Origin: an uncultured Bacilli bacterium
GTDB taxonomy: Bacteria > Bacillota_I > Bacilli_A > RF39 > UBA660
Direction: 5' to 3'
DNA length: 64,000 nucleotides
Assembly (NCBI GenBank): GCA_934163035.1
Contig: CAKPJX010000001.1
Location: 1-64,000, forward strand
The notes under the pieces are model-generated. The model was not told the origin of the DNA and did not search any database. It saw only the letters and a program-made list of their open reading frames with translations. The position numbers were made by a program, and so were the translations under genes. Below are positions 45,305 through 54,547 of the stretch, piece after piece. Positions within the stretch are counted from its first letter, which is position 1. Every line of letters starts with the position of its first letter.

Positions 45305-45607
45305 TTTACCAACCTCTTTCTAAAAAATTTCACTATCAAAAATAGTAACTAATCAAACCATGCCAATCAGGACAATATGGTGAAAAATATTCTTTCTAAA
45401 CAACCTCAGTATATTTTTTAGTAATTTATATTACATTTTTCAATATCTACCTAATAGTTGATTTTCCCTTTTCACATTAAATTATTATCCATAATACTCT
45501 CATTCTATTATTTTAGATTTATAATTACTTCATTATACAATCTTAGTAATTCATTGTATGTTTGATTTAAACCAGCACTCACTAGTCTTAAATTATAATT
45601 TAAAAAA
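45305..45607 (-). other. Gap with short protein-like remnants
   Basis: No intact gene is present. On the - strand a coherent stretch reads LNYNLRLVSAGLNQTYNELL and on to ...LYNEVIINLK before a TAA (about 45515-45605). Another short stretch near 45340-45395 reads EYFSPYCPDWHGLISYYF. Both look like C-terminal scraps of lost genes. Confidence 0.35.
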
Positions 45608-46039
45608 CTACTTTAAATCATCAATATTAATTTCTGCCTGTGTTATTAAAAATGAAGCCATCTCTTTTAAAATTTTTATTTCCTTAATTGACATATCATC
45701 ATAATCCAAATCAGAAGAATAATATAGAAAATCTGACATCAATTCTTTATATGCTTGAATATATTGCATGTATTTTTCATTCCAACCTTTGTCTGGATAA
45801 TTAATAACACATCTTTCATACCCACCAATTTGCCTATAATTAGGTTTAAAATCCATTTTTCTTATATACCTCTTAATCCTGTCTAATTCTTTAATAAATT
45901 TATTTAATTTTGTTATATACTCGGTATACATTTTTATTAGAAAATCATTTGTCATGTCTTCCTCATTTTTACTATATATATTATATTTTGGTTTCCATCT
46001 AATATAATACTTATAACTTAATTTTTTTCTTATTAACAT
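45608..46039 (-). CDS. Hypothetical protein
   Basis: This 143-aa basic, helical protein is of a family I do not recognise; RKMDFKPNYRQIGGYER lies in the middle and the C-terminal half looks coiled-coil. The ATG at 46039, after GGTGATTAAT, is preferred over one at 46051. It is surrounded by decayed genes and may itself be a relic. Confidence 0.5.
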   Translation of the reverse strand: MLIRKKLSYKYYIRWKPKYNIYSKNEEDMTNDFLIKMYTEYITKLNKFIKELDRIKRYIRKMDFKPNYRQIGGYERCVINYPDKGWNEKYMQYIQAYKELMSDFLYYSSDLDYDDMSIKEIKILKEMASFLITQAEINIDDLK

Positions 46040-46044
46040 ATTAA

Positions 46045-46148
46045 TCACCATAACAAATTACTGTTTAATATCTTTGTTACCCAAATTCTAAATTCAGTTG
46101 CTTTTTTTGAATTAACTCTATAACCTACTGCAATTATAGCATCTTAGT
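46045..46148 (-). pseudogene. Fragment of a RhuM-family protein
   Basis: The - strand reads DAIIAVGYRVNSKKATEFRI, then WVTKILNSNLLW and a stop. This matches the internal signature of the RhuM family (phage/virulence associated). Only about 33 codons remain, without a start. Confidence 0.7.
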
Positions 46149-46157
46149 ATAATTTTT

Positions 46158-46487
46158 TTATTCTTTTTCAATAACTTTTTCAAGAAAAATCTTTTCTTCA
46201 AAAGCACCACGCTTTTTACTTTTTCTATCAGCAATAGCTATAACTTCATTTAAATTTTTATTTTCTAAATTAGCTAATGCTCTAATTACTTCTAGCACAT
46301 CAGCCAATTCTTCTACTCGATCATCACCTGTTGCTTCAATTACTTCTTTATATTCTTCATATAATTTTCTTTCCAATTCATTTTTATATTCAATTTCATC
46401 CAATGTTTTTACAACTGGTGTTTCTCCATTTTCTTTTATTATGTTTGGAATTTTATCTCTTACTAATTTATTATATATTCTTTCCAT
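46158..46487 (-). CDS. MazG-like NTP pyrophosphohydrolase
   Basis: This 109-aa all-alpha protein has the NTP-PPase helices: KLVRDKIPNIIKENGETPVV at the start, the ExxE motif in EEYKEVIEA, and the ExxD motif in EELADVLEVIRAL. Such enzymes hydrolyse non-canonical or damaged nucleoside triphosphates to monophosphates. AAGGAG lies 8 nt before the ATG at 46487. Confidence 0.85.
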   Translation of the reverse strand: MERIYNKLVRDKIPNIIKENGETPVVKTLDEIEYKNELERKLYEEYKEVIEATGDDRVEELADVLEVIRALANLENKNLNEVIAIADRKSKKRGAFEEKIFLEKVIEKE

Positions 46488-46499
46488 CTTCAATTCTCC

Positions 46500-46872
46500 T
46501 TAATATTTTTTATTCGGTATTACTCCTCTAACGCCACCTCGTGGATTTTCAATATCATCTTTATATTTAGGAATTAAATGTATATGTACATGCATAACAC
46601 CTTGTCCTGCTGATCCACCACAATTTAATCCAACATTATACCCATCAAGATTATATTTTTTATTTATATATTTTTTGTATTTATTTAATAATTCAATCAT
46701 TGTAATTTGTTCTTCATCAGCTATATCAAAAAAAGGTTTCAGCTTGTTTTTTGTAATAATTAGTGTATGTCCTTTACTAACTGGAAACTCGTCAAAATAC
46801 GCAATAGCAAGTTATTCTCAAATAGTGTTTTCTGTTTGGTACAAATTACTCACAAAAAGCACATTCCCTCAT
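46500..46872 (-). pseudogene. HIT-family protein, decayed
   Basis: An ATG at 46872 behind AGGAGG gives MRECAFCE and a stop. The homologous sequence then resumes after frame changes as LAIAYFDEFPVSKGHTLIIT and later NVGLNCGGSAGQGVMHVHIH, retaining the H-x-H-x-H catalytic motif and the PRGGVRGVIP end. At least two stops and a frameshift interrupt the first third. The intact relatives are small nucleotide hydrolases. Confidence 0.85.
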
Positions 46873-47032
46873 AATGATTACCTCCTACAATAATCATTAT
46901 AGCATAATTAACACTGTCTTTTAATCATCTAACCTAAATTTAATATCATATTTTAATAAATCATTAATAATTGATATGTTGTTATTTTTTCATTATTTGG
47001 ATTATTATATTTTTTACTAGGTAATATAATTA

Positions 47033-47695
47033 TTATTTTACATCTTCTTTCTTTTTTGTATAAATCAATGAATTTTTTTCATAAAATTCTAAACTATTTT
47101 CGATTGATTCAATCAGAGGATAATCCCGCCAATTCCAAGTTTCTATACCTTGTGTTTTTGCAAATAGCATCCTTAAGAATTGTGATGGTATTCCTTCGTG
47201 TGTAATAACATAATCTCTACCATCTATATCACTATAATACAAGTAATTATCATATTTTTGACACAATGCACTCAATTGTTCTATGCCTTCAATTGGTTGG
47301 ATACTAAAATTATATTTCTTAATCTCTTCTAACAACGAAATATTGTTGGGAAAAATATGTAAATGTGCATGAACTATACTTTTACCACTTTTATTAGTAG
47401 GATGCAATGAACCATGTTCAAACATAGAACTACTTGAATTAAAATATTTTATATTTATTTGTTTTTGCCATAAAATAATGCTTTTTAATTATATTAATTG
47501 TTCTTTTTGTAATTCACCAAAACAATTAATATGTTCTTTAGGAACTATTAGTTGATAATTTTCAATAAATCCTCCAGTTGTTGGAAAAACTACAAAATTA
47601 TCAGTTTCAGCAAGTATTCTACTTTTATTAACTATACTAATATTTCTATTCTTTTGTTCTTCATAAAAAGGACACATACTTTTTTGCATACTCAT
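47033..47695 (-). pseudogene. Second HIT-like protein, interrupted by a stop
   Basis: One reading frame runs from 47695 to 47033, broken by a single in-frame TAA at 47489-47491. The first part has MCPFYEEQKNRNI and FVVFPTTGGFIENYQLIVPK; after the stop come FEHGSLHP and SIVHAHLHIFPN with H-x-H-x-H. Removing the stop gives about 220 aa. The frame is otherwise clean, so the nonsense change may be recent. Confidence 0.75.
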
Positions 47696-48267
47696 ATCCC
47701 CCTAAACATTTTATTTCTCTATCTGTATTTAAATTTTTAATATTTCTAAATTCAAACAAATATCCTTTCATCTTTTTGTATCATTAATTCTATAATTCAA
47801 TTGTTTTTGAAACCAATACTTTACCAACGCAAAACAAATATGCATCAAAATTTCTATCAAGTTTTTTATTATATATGGCTTATATTCTTCATTTCAACAT
47901 AATGCTACAAAATATTTTTTTCTTTACAATTTAAATTTCAAAAAAAGGGGCCCTAAAATAAGGCCTCCTCCTCCAAAACTAATTAATTTAATTGTAATCT
48001 AAACAAATTTCCGTTATGATACCATTAAACTTCATATAAATCAATATATTTAAAGATCTTTTGCAAGAAAAACACATCAGTTCTAGGAACACATCATTAA
48101 AATTCTCATTTACTTACATTTATTAGTGATTTAGTCATGTGTCTCCTTATTTTAATGCCATACATACACTACAAAAATTCTATTTTCTAGTACTTTTAAA
48201 CGACTATTTTCATCTACTTTTGGAAATCTATAATAGTCTGCAAATGCTTGAAAGTTAAGCATTTCAA
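47696..48267 (-). other. Gap with decayed sequence
   Basis: No intact gene lies in this 570 bp. At about 47798-47870 the - strand reads KLDRNFDAYLFCVGKVLVSK, which looks like a protein C-terminus. At 48152-48262 a 36-codon frame (MLNFQAFADYYRFPKVDENS...) runs on from the end of the rRNA methyltransferase gene in another frame. A GC-rich hairpin near 47947-47970 followed by Ts on the - strand may be an old terminator. Confidence 0.35.
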
Positions 48268-49467
48268 CTAATCTTTCCTTTGTAGCAAAATCACACTCTC
48301 CACATGATACGTCCTAGGAAACATATTAAATGGAGTAACCTCCAAAACCTCATAATTATCTAATAAATTTAAATCTCTTGCTAATGTTACTGGATCACAT
48401 GAAACATAAACAATAGTATCGGGAGCTATCTTCTCTATGTAGTTAATCGTTTTAATATCAAGACCAGCTCTAGGAGGATCAACAATTATTAAATCTATAT
48501 TATTAAACTGATCAATAACATTTTCTACTTTATCACAAATAAAATTTATATTATTAACGTTATTTAACCTTCTATTAAAAAACGCATTATCAATAGATGA
48601 TTTACATGAATCAACTCCAACAATTTCAAGAGCATATTTTGAAACATAAATACCTATTGTGCCAGTACCACAATATAAATCCAAAACCTTATTTGGTCTA
48701 ATATTTTTAACATACTCTAAAACCTTTTCATAAAGTTTAAAAGTTAAATCTCTATTAACTTGAAAAAATGATCCAATCGATACCGAATAAGAAACATCAC
48801 CTATTTTACTAATAATCTTCTCTTCCGGTGAAATAACTTGATCATTAATAATAAGAACGTCCACCATATCCCTAATAGAACTAATATCACTAATCTTACC
48901 ATCAATTTTAACCATTAATTTATCTAAATCATTAGAAACTCTTATAGTAACTTTCTTAATATCAGACTCCCTCGCAATATCATTCAATTTATCAATCAAC
49001 TTATTAATAATATCAGGTAGTAACATACATGACTTTATCTGAACTAGTTCATTAGATCCCTCTTTATAAAATCCTAATTTACCATCACTTCCATGTAAAA
49101 CCACTTTATTTCTATATCCACTTTCCTCACCAAAACAAATACTATTAATCTTAATATTTTCCTTATTACCATATCTTTTTAAAATTTCCGCAACCTTCAT
49201 CTCTTTAAATTTATTTTCTTCATCATAAAATAAATGCAGTAAATTGCAACCACCACAAACATCATAATAAGGACATTCTACTTTTCTTCTATGTTTACTA
49301 CTATCAATAATCTTAGTAGCTTTTCCCTCTAAATATTTAGCCTTCTTCCTAACAATTTCAGCATCAACAACTTCATCAGTTAAAGCACCATCTACAAAAC
49401 AAATTTTATTATCAATTTTAGTAATTCCTCTACCAAAATGATCAAGTTTTTCTATTTTTACTCTCAT
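48268..49467 (-). CDS. RlmD/TrmA-family (uracil-C5) RNA methyltransferase
   Basis: This 399-aa protein has an N-terminal TRAM domain (GRGITKIDNKICFVDGAL), an iron-sulphur cysteine cluster CPYYDVCGGCNLL, a SAM motif VLDLYCGTGTIGIY, and the catalytic region VSCDPVTLARDL. It forms 5-methyluridine in 23S rRNA or tRNA; which one is not clear. The length is slightly below the usual 450. Confidence 0.92.
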   Translation of the reverse strand: MRVKIEKLDHFGRGITKIDNKICFVDGALTDEVVDAEIVRKKAKYLEGKATKIIDSSKHRRKVECPYYDVCGGCNLLHLFYDEENKFKEMKVAEILKRYGNKENIKINSICFGEESGYRNKVVLHGSDGKLGFYKEGSNELVQIKSCMLLPDIINKLIDKLNDIARESDIKKVTIRVSNDLDKLMVKIDGKISDISSIRDMVDVLIINDQVISPEEKIISKIGDVSYSVSIGSFFQVNRDLTFKLYEKVLEYVKNIRPNKVLDLYCGTGTIGIYVSKYALEIVGVDSCKSSIDNAFFNRRLNNVNNINFICDKVENVIDQFNNIDLIIVDPPRAGLDIKTINYIEKIAPDTIVYVSCDPVTLARDLNLLDNYEVLEVTPFNMFPRTYHVESVILLQRKD

Positions 49468-49543
49468 ACTATCCCTCTAAAAATATTATAACAAAATATA
49501 CATACAAATAAAATAATTTATCATAATAATAATGGTGATTAAT

Positions 49544-50941
49544 ATGATACTGATTAACGATCTAAAAAAGAAAATAGGTCCATCTAAAGACTATAAATTT
49601 AAAGAATTCATAATAGACGGACAAAAAGTTCATTTAATTTATAATGAAGTTTTAACAAGTAAAACTAATATCAATAATCAGATCATAAAAAAACTACTAT
49701 CTTTAACAAAAAAGCAATTACGAGACTTAGAAAATAATATAACTGATTGTTCAGGAGAAATAATTGATAAAGAAGGAATTTTATCTTACTTGAATAAAGG
49801 TTTTTTAATTGTAATTACTAAACATATATATGCCTTTGAATTTAAAGCTGACCTTGATAGAGGCATCGCAACTATTGAAAGTGAATTATCATTAAGTGGT
49901 CCAAAAGATAGCTTTTCAGAAAACTTTAATACTAATTTAGGTCTAATAAGAAGAAGAATAAAGTCATGTGAATTATATGTTGAAGATATAGAAATAGGGC
50001 GAAGTACCAAAACAAAAGTTGGTATTTTATACATGAATCATATAGTTAAAGAACCTCTTCCAAAAGAAGTAAAAAAAGTATTAGAAAAAATAGATATTGA
50101 TGGTATTATTGATTCTAGTTATCTAAAAGCAACTTTTGAAAAAGATAAAAATTTCTTTCCAACTATTATGATGAGTGAACGTCCAGATAAAAGTGTTATG
50201 GCTCTTCTTGAAGGAAAAGTAGTAATTTTAGTAGACATGAGTCCTTATGCTTTAATATTACCTAGCTTTTTTATAGATTTTTTTCATACTGCCGATGATT
50301 ACTATCAAAAAAACTCAAATGCTTCATTCATTAGAATTATTAGAGTCTTCGCTTTTTTAATTGCTGTATTTACACCAGCCATATATATATCCGTAACAAC
50401 TAGAAACTATGATATCATTCCCTTAAAACTACTCCTGATGTTAAAAGCAGGTAGAACTTTTGTACCTTTTCCGGCTTATATAGAAGCTCTATTTATGATA
50501 ATTTGTTTTGAGATCTTAAAGGAGTCAGATCTCAGAATGTCTTCAACAAGCGGTTCTGCTGTATCAATATTAGGCGGTCTAATACTAGGAGATGCTGCTG
50601 TTAGTGCTGGTATAGTCTCCCCTATCATGATAATAGTTATTGCCATATCATCAATTGCTGGACTTATCTTTACATCAAACGAATTAGTAAATGCCCTAAG
50701 AATATATAAAATTGGCATATTAATCTTATCTACCATGTTAGGTATATATGGTGTAATAGTTGGAGGAGTCTATATGTTTTATAAATTATTCAATCTAAAA
50801 ATATTTGGTATGAGTTATCTATCTCCAATATGGCCATTTGATAAAAATGAAATAAATGATTCTATATTTAAAAGAGATACCAAAATAAAAAAAAGAAATG
50901 CAATATTAACTAAAAATATTGTACGAGGTAAATACAAATGA
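49544..50941 (+). CDS. gerA: GerA-family spore germinant receptor subunit A
   Basis: This 465-aa protein follows the GerAA/SpoVAF pattern. A hydrophilic N-terminal domain contains ELSLSGPKDSFSENFNTN and RRRIKS, followed by a membrane domain with about five helices and the signature AGRTFVPFPAYIEALFMIIC. Such proteins form germinant-gated channels in the spore inner membrane. The ATG at 49544 is chosen, with GGTGAT just upstream. It overlaps a GerC-like gene by 4 nt, but no GerB permease gene follows. Confidence 0.92.
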   Translation: MILINDLKKKIGPSKDYKFKEFIIDGQKVHLIYNEVLTSKTNINNQIIKKLLSLTKKQLRDLENNITDCSGEIIDKEGILSYLNKGFLIVITKHIYAFEFKADLDRGIATIESELSLSGPKDSFSENFNTNLGLIRRRIKSCELYVEDIEIGRSTKTKVGILYMNHIVKEPLPKEVKKVLEKIDIDGIIDSSYLKATFEKDKNFFPTIMMSERPDKSVMALLEGKVVILVDMSPYALILPSFFIDFFHTADDYYQKNSNASFIRIIRVFAFLIAVFTPAIYISVTTRNYDIIPLKLLLMLKAGRTFVPFPAYIEALFMIICFEILKESDLRMSSTSGSAVSILGGLILGDAAVSAGIVSPIMIIVIAISSIAGLIFTSNELVNALRIYKIGILILSTMLGIYGVIVGGVYMFYKLFNLKIFGMSYLSPIWPFDKNEINDSIFKRDTKIKKRNAILTKNIVRGKYK

Positions 50942-51339
50942 AAAAGATTTTAATAATAATTATTGTAATCACTTTAGGTTTTATCATAAAAATACCAGAA
51001 TATGAAGAATTAAATACTCTAGCCATTATTGAAGGAGCCGGCATTAGCTATAATGATGAAATATATACCATCTACTTAAAGGAAGTAATTCCAATCAAAA
51101 ATGATCAAGGAATGTCATACAAATATGACTATTACAAGGGCGAAGGAAAAACTATATCCAAAGCCTTAGAAAAACTAAAAGATAATGCTAATAAAAAGAT
51201 ATATTTAAAAAGATGTAAATTTATAGTTACTAATTTAAAATACAGTAACAAAATAATAAAAGAGTTAAATATAAAACCAAATAATATATATCATCAAACT
51301 AAAGACATATACAAAAAACTAGAAAAGACTGAATCATAA
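50938..51339 (+). CDS. Short GerC-like protein (N-terminal domain only)
   Basis: This 133-aa protein has an N-terminal hydrophobic helix and the first domain of Ger(x)C: ELNTLAIIEGAGISY, then YYKGEGKTISKALEKL and KKIYLKRCKFIVTN. Full-length GerC lipoproteins are about 370 aa; two further domains are absent here, and no lipobox cysteine is present after the helix. The gene is intact to its terminator, so this is a short form rather than a frameshift. It starts within the gerA stop (ATGA). Confidence 0.75.
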   Translation: MKKILIIIIVITLGFIIKIPEYEELNTLAIIEGAGISYNDEIYTIYLKEVIPIKNDQGMSYKYDYYKGEGKTISKALEKLKDNANKKIYLKRCKFIVTNLKYSNKIIKELNIKPNNIYHQTKDIYKKLEKTES

Positions 51340-51349
51340 TCAGTCTTTT
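51323..51349. terminator. Bidirectional terminator after gerC-like gene
   Basis: AAAAGACTGA and TCAGTCTTTT form a 10-bp stem with a 7-nt loop shared with the convergent DUF3006 gene. Confidence 0.85.
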
Positions 51350-51561
51350 ACTATTAAATCATTAAATTTAGATTCTATCCTTTTTCGTCTTTTATCTTCA
51401 AGTTCAGTATCAATTAAATAACAATTGTCTTCAAATGATAAAATCATTCCTTCATGTAAAGAAGTTGGCAAATTACTAATAGATTCCAAAACAATACTAC
51501 CATCATCAATATTTTGAAGTACTACAACATCTTCTTCTATTCTATCTATTGCATATTTCAT
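51340..51561 (-). CDS. DUF3006 protein
   Basis: This 73-aa protein has the DUF3006 pattern AIDRIEEDVVVLQ...LPTSLHEGMILSF followed by a basic RRKRIESKFNDL tail. DUF3006 genes commonly sit next to ComEC-like MBL hydrolases, as here. The start is one of two adjacent ATGs after GGTGAT. Confidence 0.85.
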   Translation of the reverse strand: MKYAIDRIEEDVVVLQNIDDGSIVLESISNLPTSLHEGMILSFEDNCYLIDTELEDKRRKRIESKFNDLIVKD

Positions 51562-51569
51562 CATATCAC

Positions 51570-52478
51570 CTATCCATTAACATCAGTGTTTAAAGTATCT
51601 ATTTTAACCACAGTACCATTAGATGTAGCTCTAATTGTTCCATCCAAATCAGTTCTGTAAACTTTTATATTCCTGCTTTTAAACTTAGCCAAAGTTGAGG
51701 GATGTGGATGATTATAATTATTATCTTTACCATCTGATATAATTGCATATTGTGGTGATACTTTATCTAGAAAGTCTGTAGAAGTTGAATATTTAGATCC
51801 ATGATGCCCAACTTTTAAAACATCAGCCGCTATATTCTTATCTAATAAATTACTCTCTTCACTAGAACTTAAATCTCCCATAAATAAAAACTTATTTAAG
51901 CCATAGGTAGCCTTCAAAACAATTGATGTATCATTAATGTTTTTAGCATCACTATTACTAGCTAAAATTTCAAAATCAGCCTTATCTAGAGAAAAAGTCT
52001 CTCCTACTTTTGGAACATTAATACCAAAATTTTTAGATTTTAATGCATCCAGTACATCTTCAAAAGTCTTAGTAGTAGTTATATAATTTGGCATATAAAA
52101 TTTACCTATATCAAAATTATTTATAATATCATCCATTCCACCAATATGATCTTCATGCCCATGTGTAGCAATCACATAATCAAATCGAGAAATACCCAAA
52201 TCTTTAAAATACTTAACTAACTTCTCCCCATCTGCATTATTTCCAGCATCAATTAAAGCATATTTATTATTAATCTCTATCAAAATAGAATCAGCCTGTC
52301 CTACATCTAAATAATTAACAACGAAATTATCATCAAAATTACCTGCAGTATTAACAGTCTCCCTCTTCAATACATCACCATTATCAGCAACTTTTAAAAA
52401 ATCATTATAATAAATAGAAACTGTCGCTAACAATAAAATAATAATAAAACTAAATAAGCTTTTATTTTTCCTCTTCAA
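51570..52478 (-). CDS. ComEC-like extracellular MBL-fold hydrolase
   Basis: This 302-aa protein has an N-terminal membrane anchor (about residues 8-25) and an MBL domain related to the C-terminal domain of ComEC: NYLDVGQADSILIE, ATHGHEDHIGGM, LFMGDLSSSEE, VGHHGSKYST and DGTIRATSNG. These domains are metal-dependent nucleases or phosphodiesterases, likely acting outside the cell. No ComEC channel part is present, so it is a standalone hydrolase. Confidence 0.88.
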   Translation of the reverse strand: MKRKNKSLFSFIIILLLATVSIYYNDFLKVADNGDVLKRETVNTAGNFDDNFVVNYLDVGQADSILIEINNKYALIDAGNNADGEKLVKYFKDLGISRFDYVIATHGHEDHIGGMDDIINNFDIGKFYMPNYITTTKTFEDVLDALKSKNFGINVPKVGETFSLDKADFEILASNSDAKNINDTSIVLKATYGLNKFLFMGDLSSSEESNLLDKNIAADVLKVGHHGSKYSTSTDFLDKVSPQYAIISDGKDNNYNHPHPSTLAKFKSRNIKVYRTDLDGTIRATSNGTVVKIDTLNTDVNG

Positions 52479-52584
52479 ATATATCGCTCCTCAGTAAAAT
52501 AACTTCTTAAACAAAAATAAATTTCTAGTTTACCACACCAAAAAAGATAGTTTATATAATAACCTATCTAAGTATAATATATTA

Positions 52585-52896
52585 TTATAAATTAGCAAGC
52601 ACTTTAATAGCAGCAATAATAATAACAGCAAAAGCTGCAACAAAAATTAATATAAAAATTATTTTCGAAAATTTAGCCATAAAATTATTATTCATAATAT
52701 TATCCATCATCTTAACTTGCTCCTGAAAAGCATCATTAGTAGCGTCCATTACGCCCTTGTGATGCTTATACGCTTCACTATACGCATCCTCAACAGCAAA
52801 GCTAGTTTTACAGTACTTACAAGTAACCTTATCAGCACCATCTGGTACAGTTAATACAGCACCACAATTTTTACATTTTAACTCAGTTAGTCTCAC
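52585..52896 (-). CDS. Zinc-ribbon membrane protein
   Basis: This protein has about 103 aa. A zinc ribbon at the N-terminus (LKCKNCGAVL ... VTCKYCKTSF) is followed by a helical linker and one C-terminal transmembrane helix. The start is likely GTG at 52896, after GGTGAT, since no ATG fits. Function is unknown; such proteins may bind nucleic acids or membrane partners. Confidence 0.75.
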   Translation of the reverse strand: MRLTELKCKNCGAVLTVPDGADKVTCKYCKTSFAVEDAYSEAYKHHKGVMDATNDAFQEQVKMMDNIMNNNFMAKFSKIIFILIFVAAFAVIIIAAIKVLANL

Positions 52897-53077
52897 ACAA
52901 ATCACCAAATCAATTATATCATGTATATTTTAAGATGTAAATTAATGAAATAAAAATTAATTTGTAATTTCAAACATTAAACAATTCTTTCATTACTATC
53001 AAATAATTAATTTTTATTGTATAATCATATATATAAACCTATAATTTATATTTTAATTTAATTATGCGAGGTAACAT

Positions 53078-54538
53078 ATGAAAAAAGAAAAATTTAAATA
53101 TTTATATAGTTTTAAATATAACAACAAAGACTATATTTATTTAGTAGCTAGAAATTATCCATTCTATTTTTTAGAATATGATTCTAAAAAAAATAATTTT
53201 GATTATCCTGATATTAATACATTTACAGAACTATATAGAAAATTTTATTCTAATAATGGAATAAATTTCAGTGTTAAAGATGAGTTAAAAAGAATTAGAG
53301 AAATATTGTACAATATAAATTTTGATATTACTCCTCTAGTAAGAACTACAAGTGGCCTATTATCTGTTATTATAGCCCTATCATTTACCGGCTGCAAACA
53401 AACTGATGGTATGAATGATGTTAACAGCACAGAGCCTACATCGATTGTCGAGATGCAAGATAAAAGCAATGAAATTTACAATTATTTTAAAAATTATGGT
53501 ATGGATGTTATAGACAAAGAGTATGATGGCAGTGATTACATTTTTGTTACAAATTTTATAAACAGCGATAATAAGCATCAGATCACACTTCAAGATCATG
53601 AAGAATTTAGAAAATTTAAAAATATAGACTTTATTCCAGCTTGGAATGATGTAACTGAAGCGTTTAAAAGCAACGAAAATATCGATGACGATAAAAAAGA
53701 TATCATATTAAAGAGCATTGATAATATGCGAAATAGTAAGGAACTAAACGGTATAGATCTAAGTGTCTTATATGCTAATGCTAAAAGAATGAAAATAAAA
53801 TATATTTCAGCTGAAGAAATAACAAACGCAGCGAATAAAGATTCTGTTTATGCTTACTTTGATTCCGCAGATGGAACTGTATATCTACCAAGTGATAGAA
53901 ATTTTGAAGAATTTGAATTTATCCATGAAGTTTTAGGTCACGGAACATTAGCGTATCGAGAAAAAACAGAAGATTCACTAGTAGTATTTGACTGCACAAA
54001 CTACCTAATGCTCCCAGAAGAAGATAGATATACTGGTTATTCTGTAGGTACTATGGTTGGTGAAGGCGGTGCTAACATGATCGCCCATTTAGCAACCAAT
54101 AATTATAATACCAGTAGTTTTTATGAGTTATTTGAAGAAGAATTACGAGTTATTGCACAATTATGTAATGTTTCTATAGGTGAACTATTAAATCATAAAG
54201 GAATTAGTCTATATGATTTAATGTATGAAAATGGAATTGATACTCCTGTAGAATATATTTTTAAAATGGATGGAATCTGTAAAGGACAACTCTACTGTGA
54301 ATTTTCAGATCTAATGGAAAGATTATTTGTTGATGCAACAGAAGAAAAAATTGTTAATTCAAATGAACAACAACAAAATGAAATTATTAAAGATACGGTA
54401 GAAATAATAAGAAACAGTTATTTTAAGGATAAGGGGGAATTATCTTTTGGCTATACCGGAGGATCAATTGATTATAACTTTGAAGAAAGTGCCAATAAAT
54501 ATGAAGAAAATATAAACGGATTAAGAAGTAAAAAATAA
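53078..54538 (+). CDS. Membrane protein with HEXXGH metallopeptidase motif
   Basis: This 486-aa protein has no family assignment from me. Residues 1-90 are soluble. One transmembrane helix at about 91-106 ends in GC, then an extracellular domain follows. That domain contains HEVLGH at 283-288, the HEXXGH form known from dipeptidyl peptidase III (M49), rather than the usual HEXXH. A GEGGAN motif with Glu329 lies about 41 residues later and could be the third zinc ligand. The mature domain would act outside the cell. GCGAGGTAAC precedes the ATG. The gene is immediately followed by a highly structured RNA candidate. Confidence 0.6.
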   Translation: MKKEKFKYLYSFKYNNKDYIYLVARNYPFYFLEYDSKKNNFDYPDINTFTELYRKFYSNNGINFSVKDELKRIREILYNINFDITPLVRTTSGLLSVIIALSFTGCKQTDGMNDVNSTEPTSIVEMQDKSNEIYNYFKNYGMDVIDKEYDGSDYIFVTNFINSDNKHQITLQDHEEFRKFKNIDFIPAWNDVTEAFKSNENIDDDKKDIILKSIDNMRNSKELNGIDLSVLYANAKRMKIKYISAEEITNAANKDSVYAYFDSADGTVYLPSDRNFEEFEFIHEVLGHGTLAYREKTEDSLVVFDCTNYLMLPEEDRYTGYSVGTMVGEGGANMIAHLATNNYNTSSFYELFEEELRVIAQLCNVSIGELLNHKGISLYDLMYENGIDTPVEYIFKMDGICKGQLYCEFSDLMERLFVDATEEKIVNSNEQQQNEIIKDTVEIIRNSYFKDKGELSFGYTGGSIDYNFEESANKYEENINGLRSKK

Positions 54539-54547
54539 TTAAAATCA

